A stretch of DNA of 45,873 nucleotides from an uncultured Prevotella sp. (GTDB taxonomy: Bacteria > Bacteroidota > Bacteroidia > Bacteroidales > Bacteroidaceae). Every line of letters starts with the position of its first letter. Position 1 is the stretch's first letter. A program made the position numbers and the translations under genes. The DNA lies in the NCBI GenBank assembly GCA_900546345.1, contig URCI01000020.1, forward strand, positions 1 through 45,873. The letters run 5' to 3'. The notes beneath the pieces are model-generated. The model saw only the letters and a list, made by a program, of their open reading frames with translations. It did not search any database and was not told the DNA's origin. This document shows, one piece after another, positions 1 through 6,556 of the stretch.

Positions 1-22
1 GATAGCTGCCTAATTTATGATA

Positions 23-55
23 GGCTGGGCCAAAATCTGACTTTTGACACAGCCC
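23..55. repeat. Possible insertion-sequence end or terminator hairpin
   Basis: Reading the minus strand from position 55, the segment begins GGGCTGTGTCAAAAG, which resembles terminal inverted repeats of several insertion sequences found in Bacteroidota. The segment is also partly self-complementary (TGGGC/GCCCA and CAAAA/TTTTG) and is followed by a T6 run, so a transcription terminator for a gene left of the window is an equally good reading. No transposase is present inside the window. Confidence 0.35.
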
Positions 56-326
56 ATTTTTTACAATGTAAAAGATAGTAAACTATGTGTAACATTGTTT
101 ATATTTATACATTCTTTATATTAATACATTTCCTCCTTCGTGCGTCCGTTAGCATAGGATATTGAGAAAAAGTTAAGTTAAATGATAGATGGGAATTGAA
201 TTCTTTAGAGGGAAGTTTACATAGTGGTAATAATATTATTTAGATTACTTCATTGTATTTTTGTCAGATAGTTAAAATTAGATTAAATTGTTAGGCTAAC
301 AAGTTACAACTTTATATGTTTTTTCG
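56..326. other. AT-rich gene-free spacer
   Basis: About 270 bases of very AT-rich DNA between the possible IS end and the first promoter. I see no coding region, no RNA gene and no convincing repeat. Its base composition matches the cassette that follows and differs from the rest of the window. Confidence 0.6.
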
Positions 327-334
327 TATTTTTG
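327..334 (+). promoter_or_regulatory. Bacteroidota -7 box (TATTTTTG)
   Basis: TATTTTTG fits the TAnnTTTG -7 consensus of the Bacteroidota housekeeping sigma factor. No clear TTTG -33 element lies 19-21 bases upstream. The predicted start of transcription is only about 10 bases before the ATG at 351, so the leader would be very short. Confidence 0.45.
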
Positions 335-350
335 CAGTGGTTTAAATGTT

Positions 351-677
351 ATGCCTATAAAATTATTTTTAGATTCAGTAATGATGTCGGCTGACACAGG
401 TCAATCGACAAGAAGAGCAGCACTTGCGGCTGCGGGACTATTGGTGGCAACGCCTGGCTTGGCACTTTTTGGTAGTGACGAGTTATCATATAAGAGACCT
501 GTTGTCTCCAATTGTATTTATGATATAACACCAATAAGCTATTTACTAACCTTGGTAGCTTTAAAATTAAAGAGATTTAAGGAAGCAGACTCTTATATCG
601 ATGATTTTACAAAATGTAAATACATTTCGAATTTGACGTATTACAATTATATAAAAAATACATTCAATTCAGATTGA
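351..677 (+). CDS. Small hypothetical protein with Tat-like or leader-like N-terminus
   Basis: A 108-residue protein I do not recognise. Residues 21-22 are a twin arginine followed by an alanine/leucine-rich stretch (about 23-40), which looks like a signal or leader segment. The second half (about 61-105) is Lys/Tyr-rich and could form a helical hairpin of TPR type. The stretch encoding residues 15-45 is visibly more GC-rich than its surroundings, so the gene may be chimeric. Its stop overlaps the proposed start of the next ORF, and an ABC exporter follows directly, so a secreted or processed peptide is possible. This is inference from context only. A remnant of a larger broken gene is also possible. 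Confidence 0.4.
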   Translation: MPIKLFLDSVMMSADTGQSTRRAALAAAGLLVATPGLALFGSDELSYKRPVVSNCIYDITPISYLLTLVALKLKRFKEADSYIDDFTKCKYISNLTYYNYIKNTFNSD

Positions 678-907
678 ACAATGCAAGCGAGAAGACTATT
701 GCGCAAAATCTTCCAGAAAATATTATCAAGGATATGAGGGATGAAAACATATTCGAGAATATGTATCTTCCTCCATGTCCTAATTGCAAGGAATGTAAGA
801 TTTCGAATTTCTGTCTAACAAAAGGGATATACCGATTTCAGCAATGTATAGATACCTATTCAAAGGACATATGTCTAAAACAGAACTTTACATACCACCA
901 TGTATAA
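674..907 (+). CDS. Small Cys-rich protein resembling a SPASM-domain tail
   Basis: A 77-residue ORF that needs a TTG start at 674; the frame is open upstream to 620 without an ATG, so it may be the surviving 3' end of a longer gene. The C-terminal half carries CPNCKECKISNFC followed by two more cysteines. The CX2CX5C spacing resembles the auxiliary iron-sulfur cluster motif of SPASM domains at the C-terminus of radical SAM peptide maturases. No radical SAM core (CX3CX2C within a ~250-residue barrel) is present upstream, where there is not enough room for one. The end overlaps the ABC ATPase start by 8 bases, which suggests translational coupling. It could be a maturase remnant or a free-standing Cys-rich peptide. 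Confidence 0.4.
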   Translation: MNNASEKTIAQNLPENIIKDMRDENIFENMYLPPCPNCKECKISNFCLTKGIYRFQQCIDTYSKDICLKQNFTYHHV

Positions 908-1817
908 TATGATCCCAATACTGGAAATCAATCACCTTCAAAAGACTTATGACACACCTAACTACACATTGGATGTGCTTAAGGACATCAATCTAAGTCT
1001 TGGTAATGGCGTTATTGCCATTATTGGAGCTAATGGTGCAGGGAAGACAACCTTCATCAAGATTTGTACGGGACTGTTGGATTATGATAAAGGAACTGTG
1101 TGTTATTTAGGTAAAGATTTAAAGCACATGGGAAAAATGGAAAAGAGTAAGGTCTTTTCTCTCTTGTCAGAAGGAAGTAGAAATATATATTTTAAGTTGA
1201 CTCCTTTGGAGAATGTAAGATACTTTTCTGCTATTCGTGGTACTGCTTACTCCTCTGTTAAGGATACCGTTTTGTCATTACTACACGATCTTGATCTTTA
1301 TGATAAGCGCAATGAGTTGGTAGAGAATTTATCAAGAGGTATGCAACAGAAAGTGGCAATTGTTTGTGCCTTAAGCATGGGTACGCCGGTGGTCTTTCTC
1401 GATGAGCCGACATTAGGACTTGATATGGAAAGCTCCATAAGCCTAAGCAGGTTCTTGAAACAAAATGAAAACGTGAAAGACAGACTTATTATTATCACCT
1501 CACATGACTTTCATTTTGTGCAGGAAACGGCACAGAAAATTTATAAGCTTCAGAATGGCCAGTTAACAGCCAAGCCCGAGTCAGGAAAAGCGTATAATAC
1601 ATTTCTTGTCAAGATTAAACATCCAAATGTTGACATGTTGAAATCTGCTGGGTATGAAATAGTAGAAAGTCAGAATATGTATTGCATGCTGAGAATAGCA
1701 TGTGAAGATCTTTTGTTAGGGGAAGAGATTATTAAATTGAACAAAGCTGGACACGATGTTTCAAGTGTACAAGCAGAGAGAGATAGTGTGACACGCTTTT
1801 ACTTAAAAAGAGACTGA
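900..1817 (+). CDS. ABC transporter ATP-binding protein
   Basis: A 305-residue ABC ATPase that would power a membrane exporter made with the next gene. The Walker A motif GANGAGKTT lies near residues 43-51, the signature LSRGMQQK in the middle of the domain, the Walker B segment VVFLDEPTLGLD just after it, and the H-loop histidine in TSHDF. The first ~220 residues form the nucleotide-binding domain; the last ~85 are an accessory tail as seen in ABC-2 type exporters of drugs, bacteriocins or polysaccharide. The signature LSRGM in place of LSGGQ is common in this subgroup. The start at 900 overlaps the preceding ORF; an alternative ATG lies at 909. The substrate cannot be told from sequence. 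Confidence 0.88.
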   Translation: MYNMIPILEINHLQKTYDTPNYTLDVLKDINLSLGNGVIAIIGANGAGKTTFIKICTGLLDYDKGTVCYLGKDLKHMGKMEKSKVFSLLSEGSRNIYFKLTPLENVRYFSAIRGTAYSSVKDTVLSLLHDLDLYDKRNELVENLSRGMQQKVAIVCALSMGTPVVFLDEPTLGLDMESSISLSRFLKQNENVKDRLIIITSHDFHFVQETAQKIYKLQNGQLTAKPESGKAYNTFLVKIKHPNVDMLKSAGYEIVESQNMYCMLRIACEDLLLGEEIIKLNKAGHDVSSVQAERDSVTRFYLKRD

Positions 1818-1818
1818 T

Positions 1819-2595
1819 ATGAGATATTTGCTATGTTTATTCCGTGCTGAAATTGTCAAAGCGTTCAAGATAGCTATACGATATAAGTTCAATACCTTGT
1901 TCAATATCGTGTTTTGGGCAGTTTTGATGTTGGCTCTGTCTCATTTCCTTTTTCACGACAAATCAGGAACTAAGACGTGGGCTTTTATTTGCTCATTCAT
2001 GATATGGTTGATAGCTAACAATACTTTTATTTCAGTAGTGGACGCAATCGTGTCGGAGACGAATCAAGGAACGCTTGAGCAATTGTACATTAATTCACGT
2101 TCATTCTTTTCCCTTCTATTTGTGAAAGGTTGTACTGCAGCTCTTTTCACTATGTTTCAGTCTATACTTACATTTGCTCTTTGTTTTCTTTTTGTTCGCC
2201 AGGTTAGCTTGGTGTACTTTGCACAGTGGTGCTCACTCCTCCCATTTATGCTGCTTTCTGTTTTCTCTTTGATAGGTTTAGGAGTAGCGTGTGCGTCTTT
2301 GACATTGCGATACAAGAATATGTCTTCTTTTTACGGCATGGTATCATCCATCGTTTTTGGTGTTTTGACATATGGTGCGGTAGGTATGTCTAAGAGCTAT
2401 CTGTTCATGATGTTTTTTCCCTTTGCTAAAGCAAATGCTATCCTTCAACTCTGTATGATAGCGAATGCCACAATGGGATGGCAGACTTTTCTCACTGTTA
2501 TATTCAATGACACTGTCTACCTATTATTGGGATATATTTGCTTGTTATATCTTATCAAGAAAGGTAGACAAAATGGCTCGCTGTCTAAATTTTGA
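1819..2595 (+). CDS. ABC-2 type transporter permease
   Basis: A 258-residue integral membrane protein with about six hydrophobic helices (roughly residues 24-46, 52-75, 97-125, 131-160, 172-193 and 230-247), the usual layout of an ABC-2 exporter permease. It starts one base after the stop of the ATPase gene, so the two are clearly co-translated and form one half-pair exporter. No substrate-binding protein is nearby, which fits export. Together with the two small ORFs upstream it makes a four-gene AT-rich cassette ending at a strong stem-loop. The substrate is unknown; a small peptide from the upstream ORFs is a guess. Confidence 0.82.
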   Translation: MRYLLCLFRAEIVKAFKIAIRYKFNTLFNIVFWAVLMLALSHFLFHDKSGTKTWAFICSFMIWLIANNTFISVVDAIVSETNQGTLEQLYINSRSFFSLLFVKGCTAALFTMFQSILTFALCFLFVRQVSLVYFAQWCSLLPFMLLSVFSLIGLGVACASLTLRYKNMSSFYGMVSSIVFGVLTYGAVGMSKSYLFMMFFPFAKANAILQLCMIANATMGWQTFLTVIFNDTVYLLLGYICLLYLIKKGRQNGSLSKF

Positions 2596-2680
2596 GCTAT
2601 ACGAGAGCCATCTTCCGCACTTTCATGGATCGGTTGCCTTTATTAGTATTTATTCTCATGTGATTTTTTGACATGGCCAA

Positions 2681-2709
2681 ATCCTGAGCAACTTTTTGTT
2701 GCTCAGGAT
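2681..2709 (+). terminator. Perfect 12-bp stem-loop after the ABC cassette
   Basis: ATCCTGAGCAAC (2681-2692) and GTTGCTCAGGAT (2698-2709) are exact inverse complements around a T5 loop. It follows the permease stop by about 85 bases. The tail is AT-rich but lacks an uninterrupted T run, so it may act as a terminator or as an mRNA 3'-end stabiliser. Confidence 0.6.
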
Positions 2710-2754
2710 GTTATAAAATATTAAAGAGTATTGTGGTGCGGATATTAGGGTAAT

Positions 2755-2848
2755 GTGTAACTTTGGACGAAGAATTCTATGCCTATAGAATGGTATAGTC
2801 AGGTACTAACTATATTCCTTTTTATTATCCATGCGAGAACTTTTTTTC
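2755..2848. repeat. Dispersed intergenic repeat A, copy 1
   Basis: About 94 bases that recur at 8057-8146 in the same orientation. Shared blocks in order: GTGyAACTTTrGA, the palindrome ATTCTATGCCTATAGAAT (2774-2791 here), GTCAGG, GATATTCCT/TATATTCCT, and CATGCGAGArCTTTTTT. The left end here also reads TAACTTTG (2758-2765), a good -7 box, so this copy might be transcribed as a short hairpin RNA. Confidence 0.7.
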
Positions 2849-2849
2849 G

Positions 2850-2857
2850 TACCTTTG
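2850..2857 (+). promoter_or_regulatory. Bacteroidota -7 box (TACCTTTG) for trmO
   Basis: TACCTTTG lies about 30 bases before the ATG at 2889 and matches TAnnTTTG. It sits right at the right-hand edge of repeat A, so the repeat forms the upstream part of this promoter. No TTTG -33 element is seen at the usual distance. Confidence 0.6.
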
Positions 2858-2888
2858 CAATCTCATCATCAACATTTCGCGAAGCAGT

Positions 2889-3620
2889 ATGGAAATAGAG
2901 AAGATTGCAACGTTTCATTCGCCTTTCGGCAGTAAGTTTGGCATTCCCAAGCAGAGCGGCCTCGTGCCGGAACTGCGGGGAGAGATTGTTTTGGAGAAGG
3001 CCTACCGCAACCCCGATGCCCTGCGTGGCATCGAAGACTTTGACTTCCTGTGGTTGGTGTGGGGCTTCTCGGCCAACCGCCATGCGCCTACCAGCCTCAC
3101 CGTGCGGCCTCCACGCCTTGGCGGCAACGTGCGGGTGGGCGTCTTTGCCAGTCGCAGTCCTTTCCGGCCCAATGGCCTCGGGCTGTCGTCGGTGCGTCTC
3201 GACCATGTCGAGTGGGACACGCCGCGCGGCCCGGTGCTCCATGTGCTTGGTGCGGATCTGATGGACGGGACGCCCGTCTACGACATCAAACCTTATGTGA
3301 CCTATGCCGATAGCCATCCCGAGGCACGCAGTGGCTTCGTCGATAGGAAGAAGTGGCAGAAGGTAGAGGTGGAGATACCGGCGGATGTCCTCGCCCAGCT
3401 ACGGGCGGCAGGACTCACGGAAGAAGATATTACGGCCCTGCGTGCCGTGCTGGAGGAGGATCCCCGTCCACAGATACAGCGCAGCGAGGACAAAATCTAT
3501 GGCATGCCCTTCGCCGGACTCGACATCAAGTTCCAGGCTGCAGGAGGAAAACTGGTGGTAAGCAGCCTCACCCCCCTCGTCACCCCCCTCGCCCCCTCTC
3601 CAAAGGGAGAGGGGGAGTGA
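2889..3620 (+). CDS. trmO: tRNA (N6-threonylcarbamoyladenosine37-N6)-methyltransferase TrmO
   Basis: TrmO (YaeB/TsaA family) transfers a methyl group from S-adenosylmethionine to the t6A base at position 37 of threonine tRNAs. The 243-residue protein has the family's hallmarks: IATFHSPFGSKFGIPKQSG at the start, a central LTVRPPRLGGN segment, VGVFASRSPFRPNGLGLS as the cofactor-binding core, then DLMDGTPVYDIKPYV, and a C-terminal subdomain with KIYGMPFAGLDIKF. Usual family length is about 230 residues. The last ~15 residues (TPLVTPLAPSPKGEGE) are encoded by a C-rich palindromic repeat and are probably a recent, non-conserved extension. Single gene with its own promoter. Confidence 0.93.
   Translation: MEIEKIATFHSPFGSKFGIPKQSGLVPELRGEIVLEKAYRNPDALRGIEDFDFLWLVWGFSANRHAPTSLTVRPPRLGGNVRVGVFASRSPFRPNGLGLSSVRLDHVEWDTPRGPVLHVLGADLMDGTPVYDIKPYVTYADSHPEARSGFVDRKKWQKVEVEIPADVLAQLRAAGLTEEDITALRAVLEEDPRPQIQRSEDKIYGMPFAGLDIKFQAAGGKLVVSSLTPLVTPLAPSPKGEGE
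3592..3615. repeat. GC-rich palindrome inside the 3' end of trmO
   Basis: CCCCCTCTCC (3592-3601) and GGAGAGGGGG (3606-3615) pair around an AAAG loop. It is preceded by direct CACCCCCCTCG-type repeats at about 3569-3592. A related palindrome (CCCTCCCTTTAGGGAGGG) lies at 29871-29888. It supplies the last codons of trmO and could act as part of a terminator. Confidence 0.65.
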
Positions 3621-3774
3621 TATGCTGCAAGGGGTCAACAGGGATTAGAGAGCTTTCCTCAGAGTACTCCAAAAGGAGAAGACTTCTTTGTGGCTCTGTG
3701 TCTCTATGTGAGAAAAATGTACTTTGCTAGTGATAAGTTAAAAGGTAAGGAGTTGATAATTGTGGAATTATTCC
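3621..3774. other. Gene-free spacer downstream of trmO
   Basis: No gene, hairpin or promoter stands out here. The composition shifts from GC-rich to AT-rich toward repeat B. Confidence 0.5.
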
Positions 3775-4100
3775 GACAAAAACACCTCCGCGAGAACTTG
3801 CAATCTGGAGAATGAAAAATCGATGATATAAGGGGCTATGGGTCAGAAAAGGACTTTGAGGGTGAGAAAACAGTGATTTTATGACATCATCTCAGTAGTT
3901 TTACCTTGTCAGAAAGCTTTTTTGATGAGGTCAAACAACTGAGATGATCGAAAATTCTCTAGAGAATTTTGTGAGAAATGGGCACTTTTGCATTCGGCTT
4001 CAAATGATTTTATTCGTAAATTATACCATTTTAATCATAACATATTGATTATCATTGGTTTGCGAAAAAGCTCGAAAATAGCGTGAAATTGAGACAAAAA
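3775..4100. repeat. Dispersed intergenic repeat B, copy 1
   Basis: A non-coding stretch related to 37343-37640 in the same orientation. Shared blocks: ACAAAAACACCT...ACTTGCAATCTGGAGAA (3776-3811), GGGTGAGAAAACAG (about 3860), a CATCTCAGT hairpin, and the palindrome AAAATTCTCTAGAGAATTTT (3951-3970) followed by GTGAGAAAT. The hairpin here has perfect 11-base arms ATCATCTCAGT (3887-3897) and ACTGAGATGAT (3938-3948), extended imperfectly inward. No ORF of note. The right boundary is uncertain because similarity fades. Confidence 0.65.
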
Positions 4101-4198
4101 TGCACTCTCGTTCAGAAAATCGTCGCCACGAGGGCGGAAGATTGTCACTTTATCCAACAATTAACCATAGATAGATTTCGTTGAGAGCAGGGGAGGTT

Positions 4199-4256
4199 AC
4201 GCGTCTCGCATCACGATTGTCTTTGCCAATATTTGAGTTCGTGAAGCGGGACGCGT
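4199..4256 (-). terminator. Inverted repeat at the end of the GH31 gene
   Basis: Arms 4199-4215 (ACGCGTCTCGCATCACG) and 4240-4256 pair with two mismatches over 17 bases around a 24-base loop. The right arm touches the stop codon of the GH31 gene. There is no T run on the minus strand after it, so a 3'-end stabilising structure is as likely as a terminator. Confidence 0.45.
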
Positions 4257-6556
4257 CACTCGACGACATGCCATGCCACTTTTGTCTTTCCTTTTACGGT
4301 CAGTTTCCCTTGTTTGTCATTCCACACGAGGCGGGTGAGCTGGTACTTTCCTTTCTTGTAGTCGTAGGAGATGCCGTCGTCGTGATAGAGGGTAAACGCG
4401 GCATCGGCACCGGGGAAGACCAGAGCGGTGACAGGTTTGCCCTGCTGTGCCTCGGTGTACTCGACGACGTCGGACACAGGAATGATCGTTCCGGCCTTGA
4501 CGAAGAGCGGCAGACGGTCGATGGTCACTGGCAGGGTGAGCCATTGTCCACCCTCGTAGCGGCGGCGCGTCCAATAGTCATACCACTGACAGCCACGGGG
4601 CAGATAGACTCTTCGCGTCGTCGTTTCAGACATCGGATGCGTCACGGGGCAGATGAGAAGGGAGCCGAAGAGATACTCATCTTTCATGTCGAGCACCGTG
4701 GTGTCGTTGGGAAAGTCAAAGGCCAGCGGGCGTGCCATGGTGTAGTTGCCCCGTGTCTGTGCCGCTGCCATGCTGTAGATATAGGGCAGCAGGCGGTAGC
4801 GCAGCCTGATCATCCGCAGGATGGCATCGTAGTAAGGAGTGCCGGGCTCGCCGAAGCGCCAGATCTCGCGGGGCGTGTCACTGCCATGGGAGCGGAGCAT
4901 CGGCAGGAAGGTGGCCCACTGAAACATGCGTACATAGTATTCGCGATAAGCCTCGTCGTTTACTCCGCCGGGGAACTCGCCTTTGTAGAACCAGCGGTGG
5001 CCGTCGTCGCGCGTGAAGAACGAGCCCACATCAACTGTCCAATAAGGATTGCCGGTGGCCATATAGTTCAGTCCGGAAGGTATTTGCTGGCGGAAAGAAG
5101 CCCATGAGGCATGGGTGTCGCCATTCCACACTACTGTGGCGTAGCGTTGCTGTCCGGCCCAACTGCTGCGTGTGAGGTTGAGCACGCGTTTGCGGTCGGT
5201 GGTAGCCCGTTGGTTGTCGTAGAGGCCACGGGCATGGTTGAGCGAGTAGAGCTGGCTGCGCTCAGCGCCAAGCGTCTCGCTGAGGATATCTTTGTTGAGC
5301 TGCCATCGTCGTTGCTGGTCATCCCATCCATAGGGATGTCCGTCCACGGGCTGCGGTGTCTGATTCCAGTCGCCGTCGAGCGGCTCGCTGCTGTCGCACC
5401 ACCAGGCATCAAAGCCATTGCGGAAAAACTCACGGTCGGCATACTGCCAATAGAGTTTGCGGGCATTAGCGTCAAAGGCATTGTAGACCGAGTGCTCGAG
5501 CATATATCCCCTTTGACGGAAGTCGTCGGCTTCGGGACAGTACTGCGGGTTGGGCCAGATACTCACCATCAGCTTGGCATGAAGGCTGTGGATGGTGTCG
5601 GCAAGTGCCTTGGGACTGGGATAGTAGCGTGGATCCATTTTCATGTAGCCCCAGCCCTGCGGCCAGTAGTTCCAGTCCTGCACGATCATGTCGAGCGGCA
5701 CGTGGCGTCGGCGGTATTCGCGTACCGTGGCGATGAGCTCGGCCGACGAGGTGTAACGCTCCTTCGACTGTATGTAGCCAAAGGCGTAGCGGGGCAGCAT
5801 CTCTACGTGGCCCGTGAGGTATCGGTAGCCGCCCACCACGTCGTCGAGGTGCTTGCCAGCAATGAAATAATAGTCGAGTTGTCGGGCCGCCTCCATCTGC
5901 ATGGAAAATGTGTGGGCGCTGGATGTGTATTTCATCGCACAGCCTACGTCGAAGAGCAGGCCATAGCCTTGTGGCGAGACGAGCACGGGAATCGTGATTT
6001 TCAGGTTGTGCTGCGTGAGCCACAGCGTCTTGCCAAGCAGATTCATATAGTCCTCCATGTGTGAGCCAAGCCCATAGAGAGCCTTTGTGCCCGGACAGTT
6101 GAAAGTTGAGATGAAGCGAGTGGAGCGTCCCATGGTGTCGGTGCGGACTGCCTGCTTCACGGTCACCTGACCGTTGGCCGTCTGCTCGGCGTGTGCCGTG
6201 CGGTCATCGTAGACGGTACGGGTCTGCACGACAGGCTTAGCTTCGCGCCGTGTCTCTTCCAGTAACACGTGTCCTGTCTTCCGGTCCGCAAAGGTGATGG
6301 CTTCCGTCTTGAGGTCAATGCTGACCTTCAACATAGAAGAGAGCAGCGTGCGGCATCCGCCTGCTGTCGTTTCCTGGACCGCCACTTTGTGTGGAGAATA
6401 GACGCACACACCGGTAGCGTTGCCGGGCAGCCGGCCGTCGGGTGACCACTGCACTCTGACGATCGACGGCGTGATGAAGGTGATTTTCACCTCTGCGGCA
6501 CTAAGTGCAGAGGTGAATAGAGTGAGAAAAAGTGAAAGAATCGTTGTTCTGATCAT
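4256..6556 (-). CDS. Secreted glycoside hydrolase family 31 (alpha-xylosidase/alpha-glucosidase)
   Basis: A 766-residue retaining alpha-glycosidase with an N-terminal signal peptide (about residues 1-20, ending SALSA). The (beta/alpha)8 barrel holds the catalytic nucleophile Asp388 in WWCDSSEP and the acid/base Asp480 in WNGDTHASW, both standard for GH31. An N-terminal beta-sandwich precedes the barrel and beta-domains follow it. I chose the ATG at 6554-6556 because it overlaps the stop of the GH43 gene as ATGA, a classic coupled start; a GTG at 6568 would add four residues. The GH43-CBM6 partner suggests work on xylan- or xyloglucan-derived oligosaccharides, so alpha-xylosidase is favoured, but alpha-glucosidase cannot be excluded. 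No SusC/SusD pair is in the window. Confidence 0.9.
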   Translation of the reverse strand: MIRTTILSLFLTLFTSALSAAEVKITFITPSIVRVQWSPDGRLPGNATGVCVYSPHKVAVQETTAGGCRTLLSSMLKVSIDLKTEAITFADRKTGHVLLEETRREAKPVVQTRTVYDDRTAHAEQTANGQVTVKQAVRTDTMGRSTRFISTFNCPGTKALYGLGSHMEDYMNLLGKTLWLTQHNLKITIPVLVSPQGYGLLFDVGCAMKYTSSAHTFSMQMEAARQLDYYFIAGKHLDDVVGGYRYLTGHVEMLPRYAFGYIQSKERYTSSAELIATVREYRRRHVPLDMIVQDWNYWPQGWGYMKMDPRYYPSPKALADTIHSLHAKLMVSIWPNPQYCPEADDFRQRGYMLEHSVYNAFDANARKLYWQYADREFFRNGFDAWWCDSSEPLDGDWNQTPQPVDGHPYGWDDQQRRWQLNKDILSETLGAERSQLYSLNHARGLYDNQRATTDRKRVLNLTRSSWAGQQRYATVVWNGDTHASWASFRQQIPSGLNYMATGNPYWTVDVGSFFTRDDGHRWFYKGEFPGGVNDEAYREYYVRMFQWATFLPMLRSHGSDTPREIWRFGEPGTPYYDAILRMIRLRYRLLPYIYSMAAAQTRGNYTMARPLAFDFPNDTTVLDMKDEYLFGSLLICPVTHPMSETTTRRVYLPRGCQWYDYWTRRRYEGGQWLTLPVTIDRLPLFVKAGTIIPVSDVVEYTEAQQGKPVTALVFPGADAAFTLYHDDGISYDYKKGKYQLTRLVWNDKQGKLTVKGKTKVAWHVVE

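Noticed and set aside
2465..2671. 68-codon frame overlapping the ABC permease end
   Set aside because: Out of frame inside the permease with no ribosome site and no recognisable features.
4181..6064. Two long plus-strand frames (308 and 317 codons)
   Set aside because: They lie antisense to the GH31 gene, show no family motifs and have the residue bias expected of a reverse-frame shadow.
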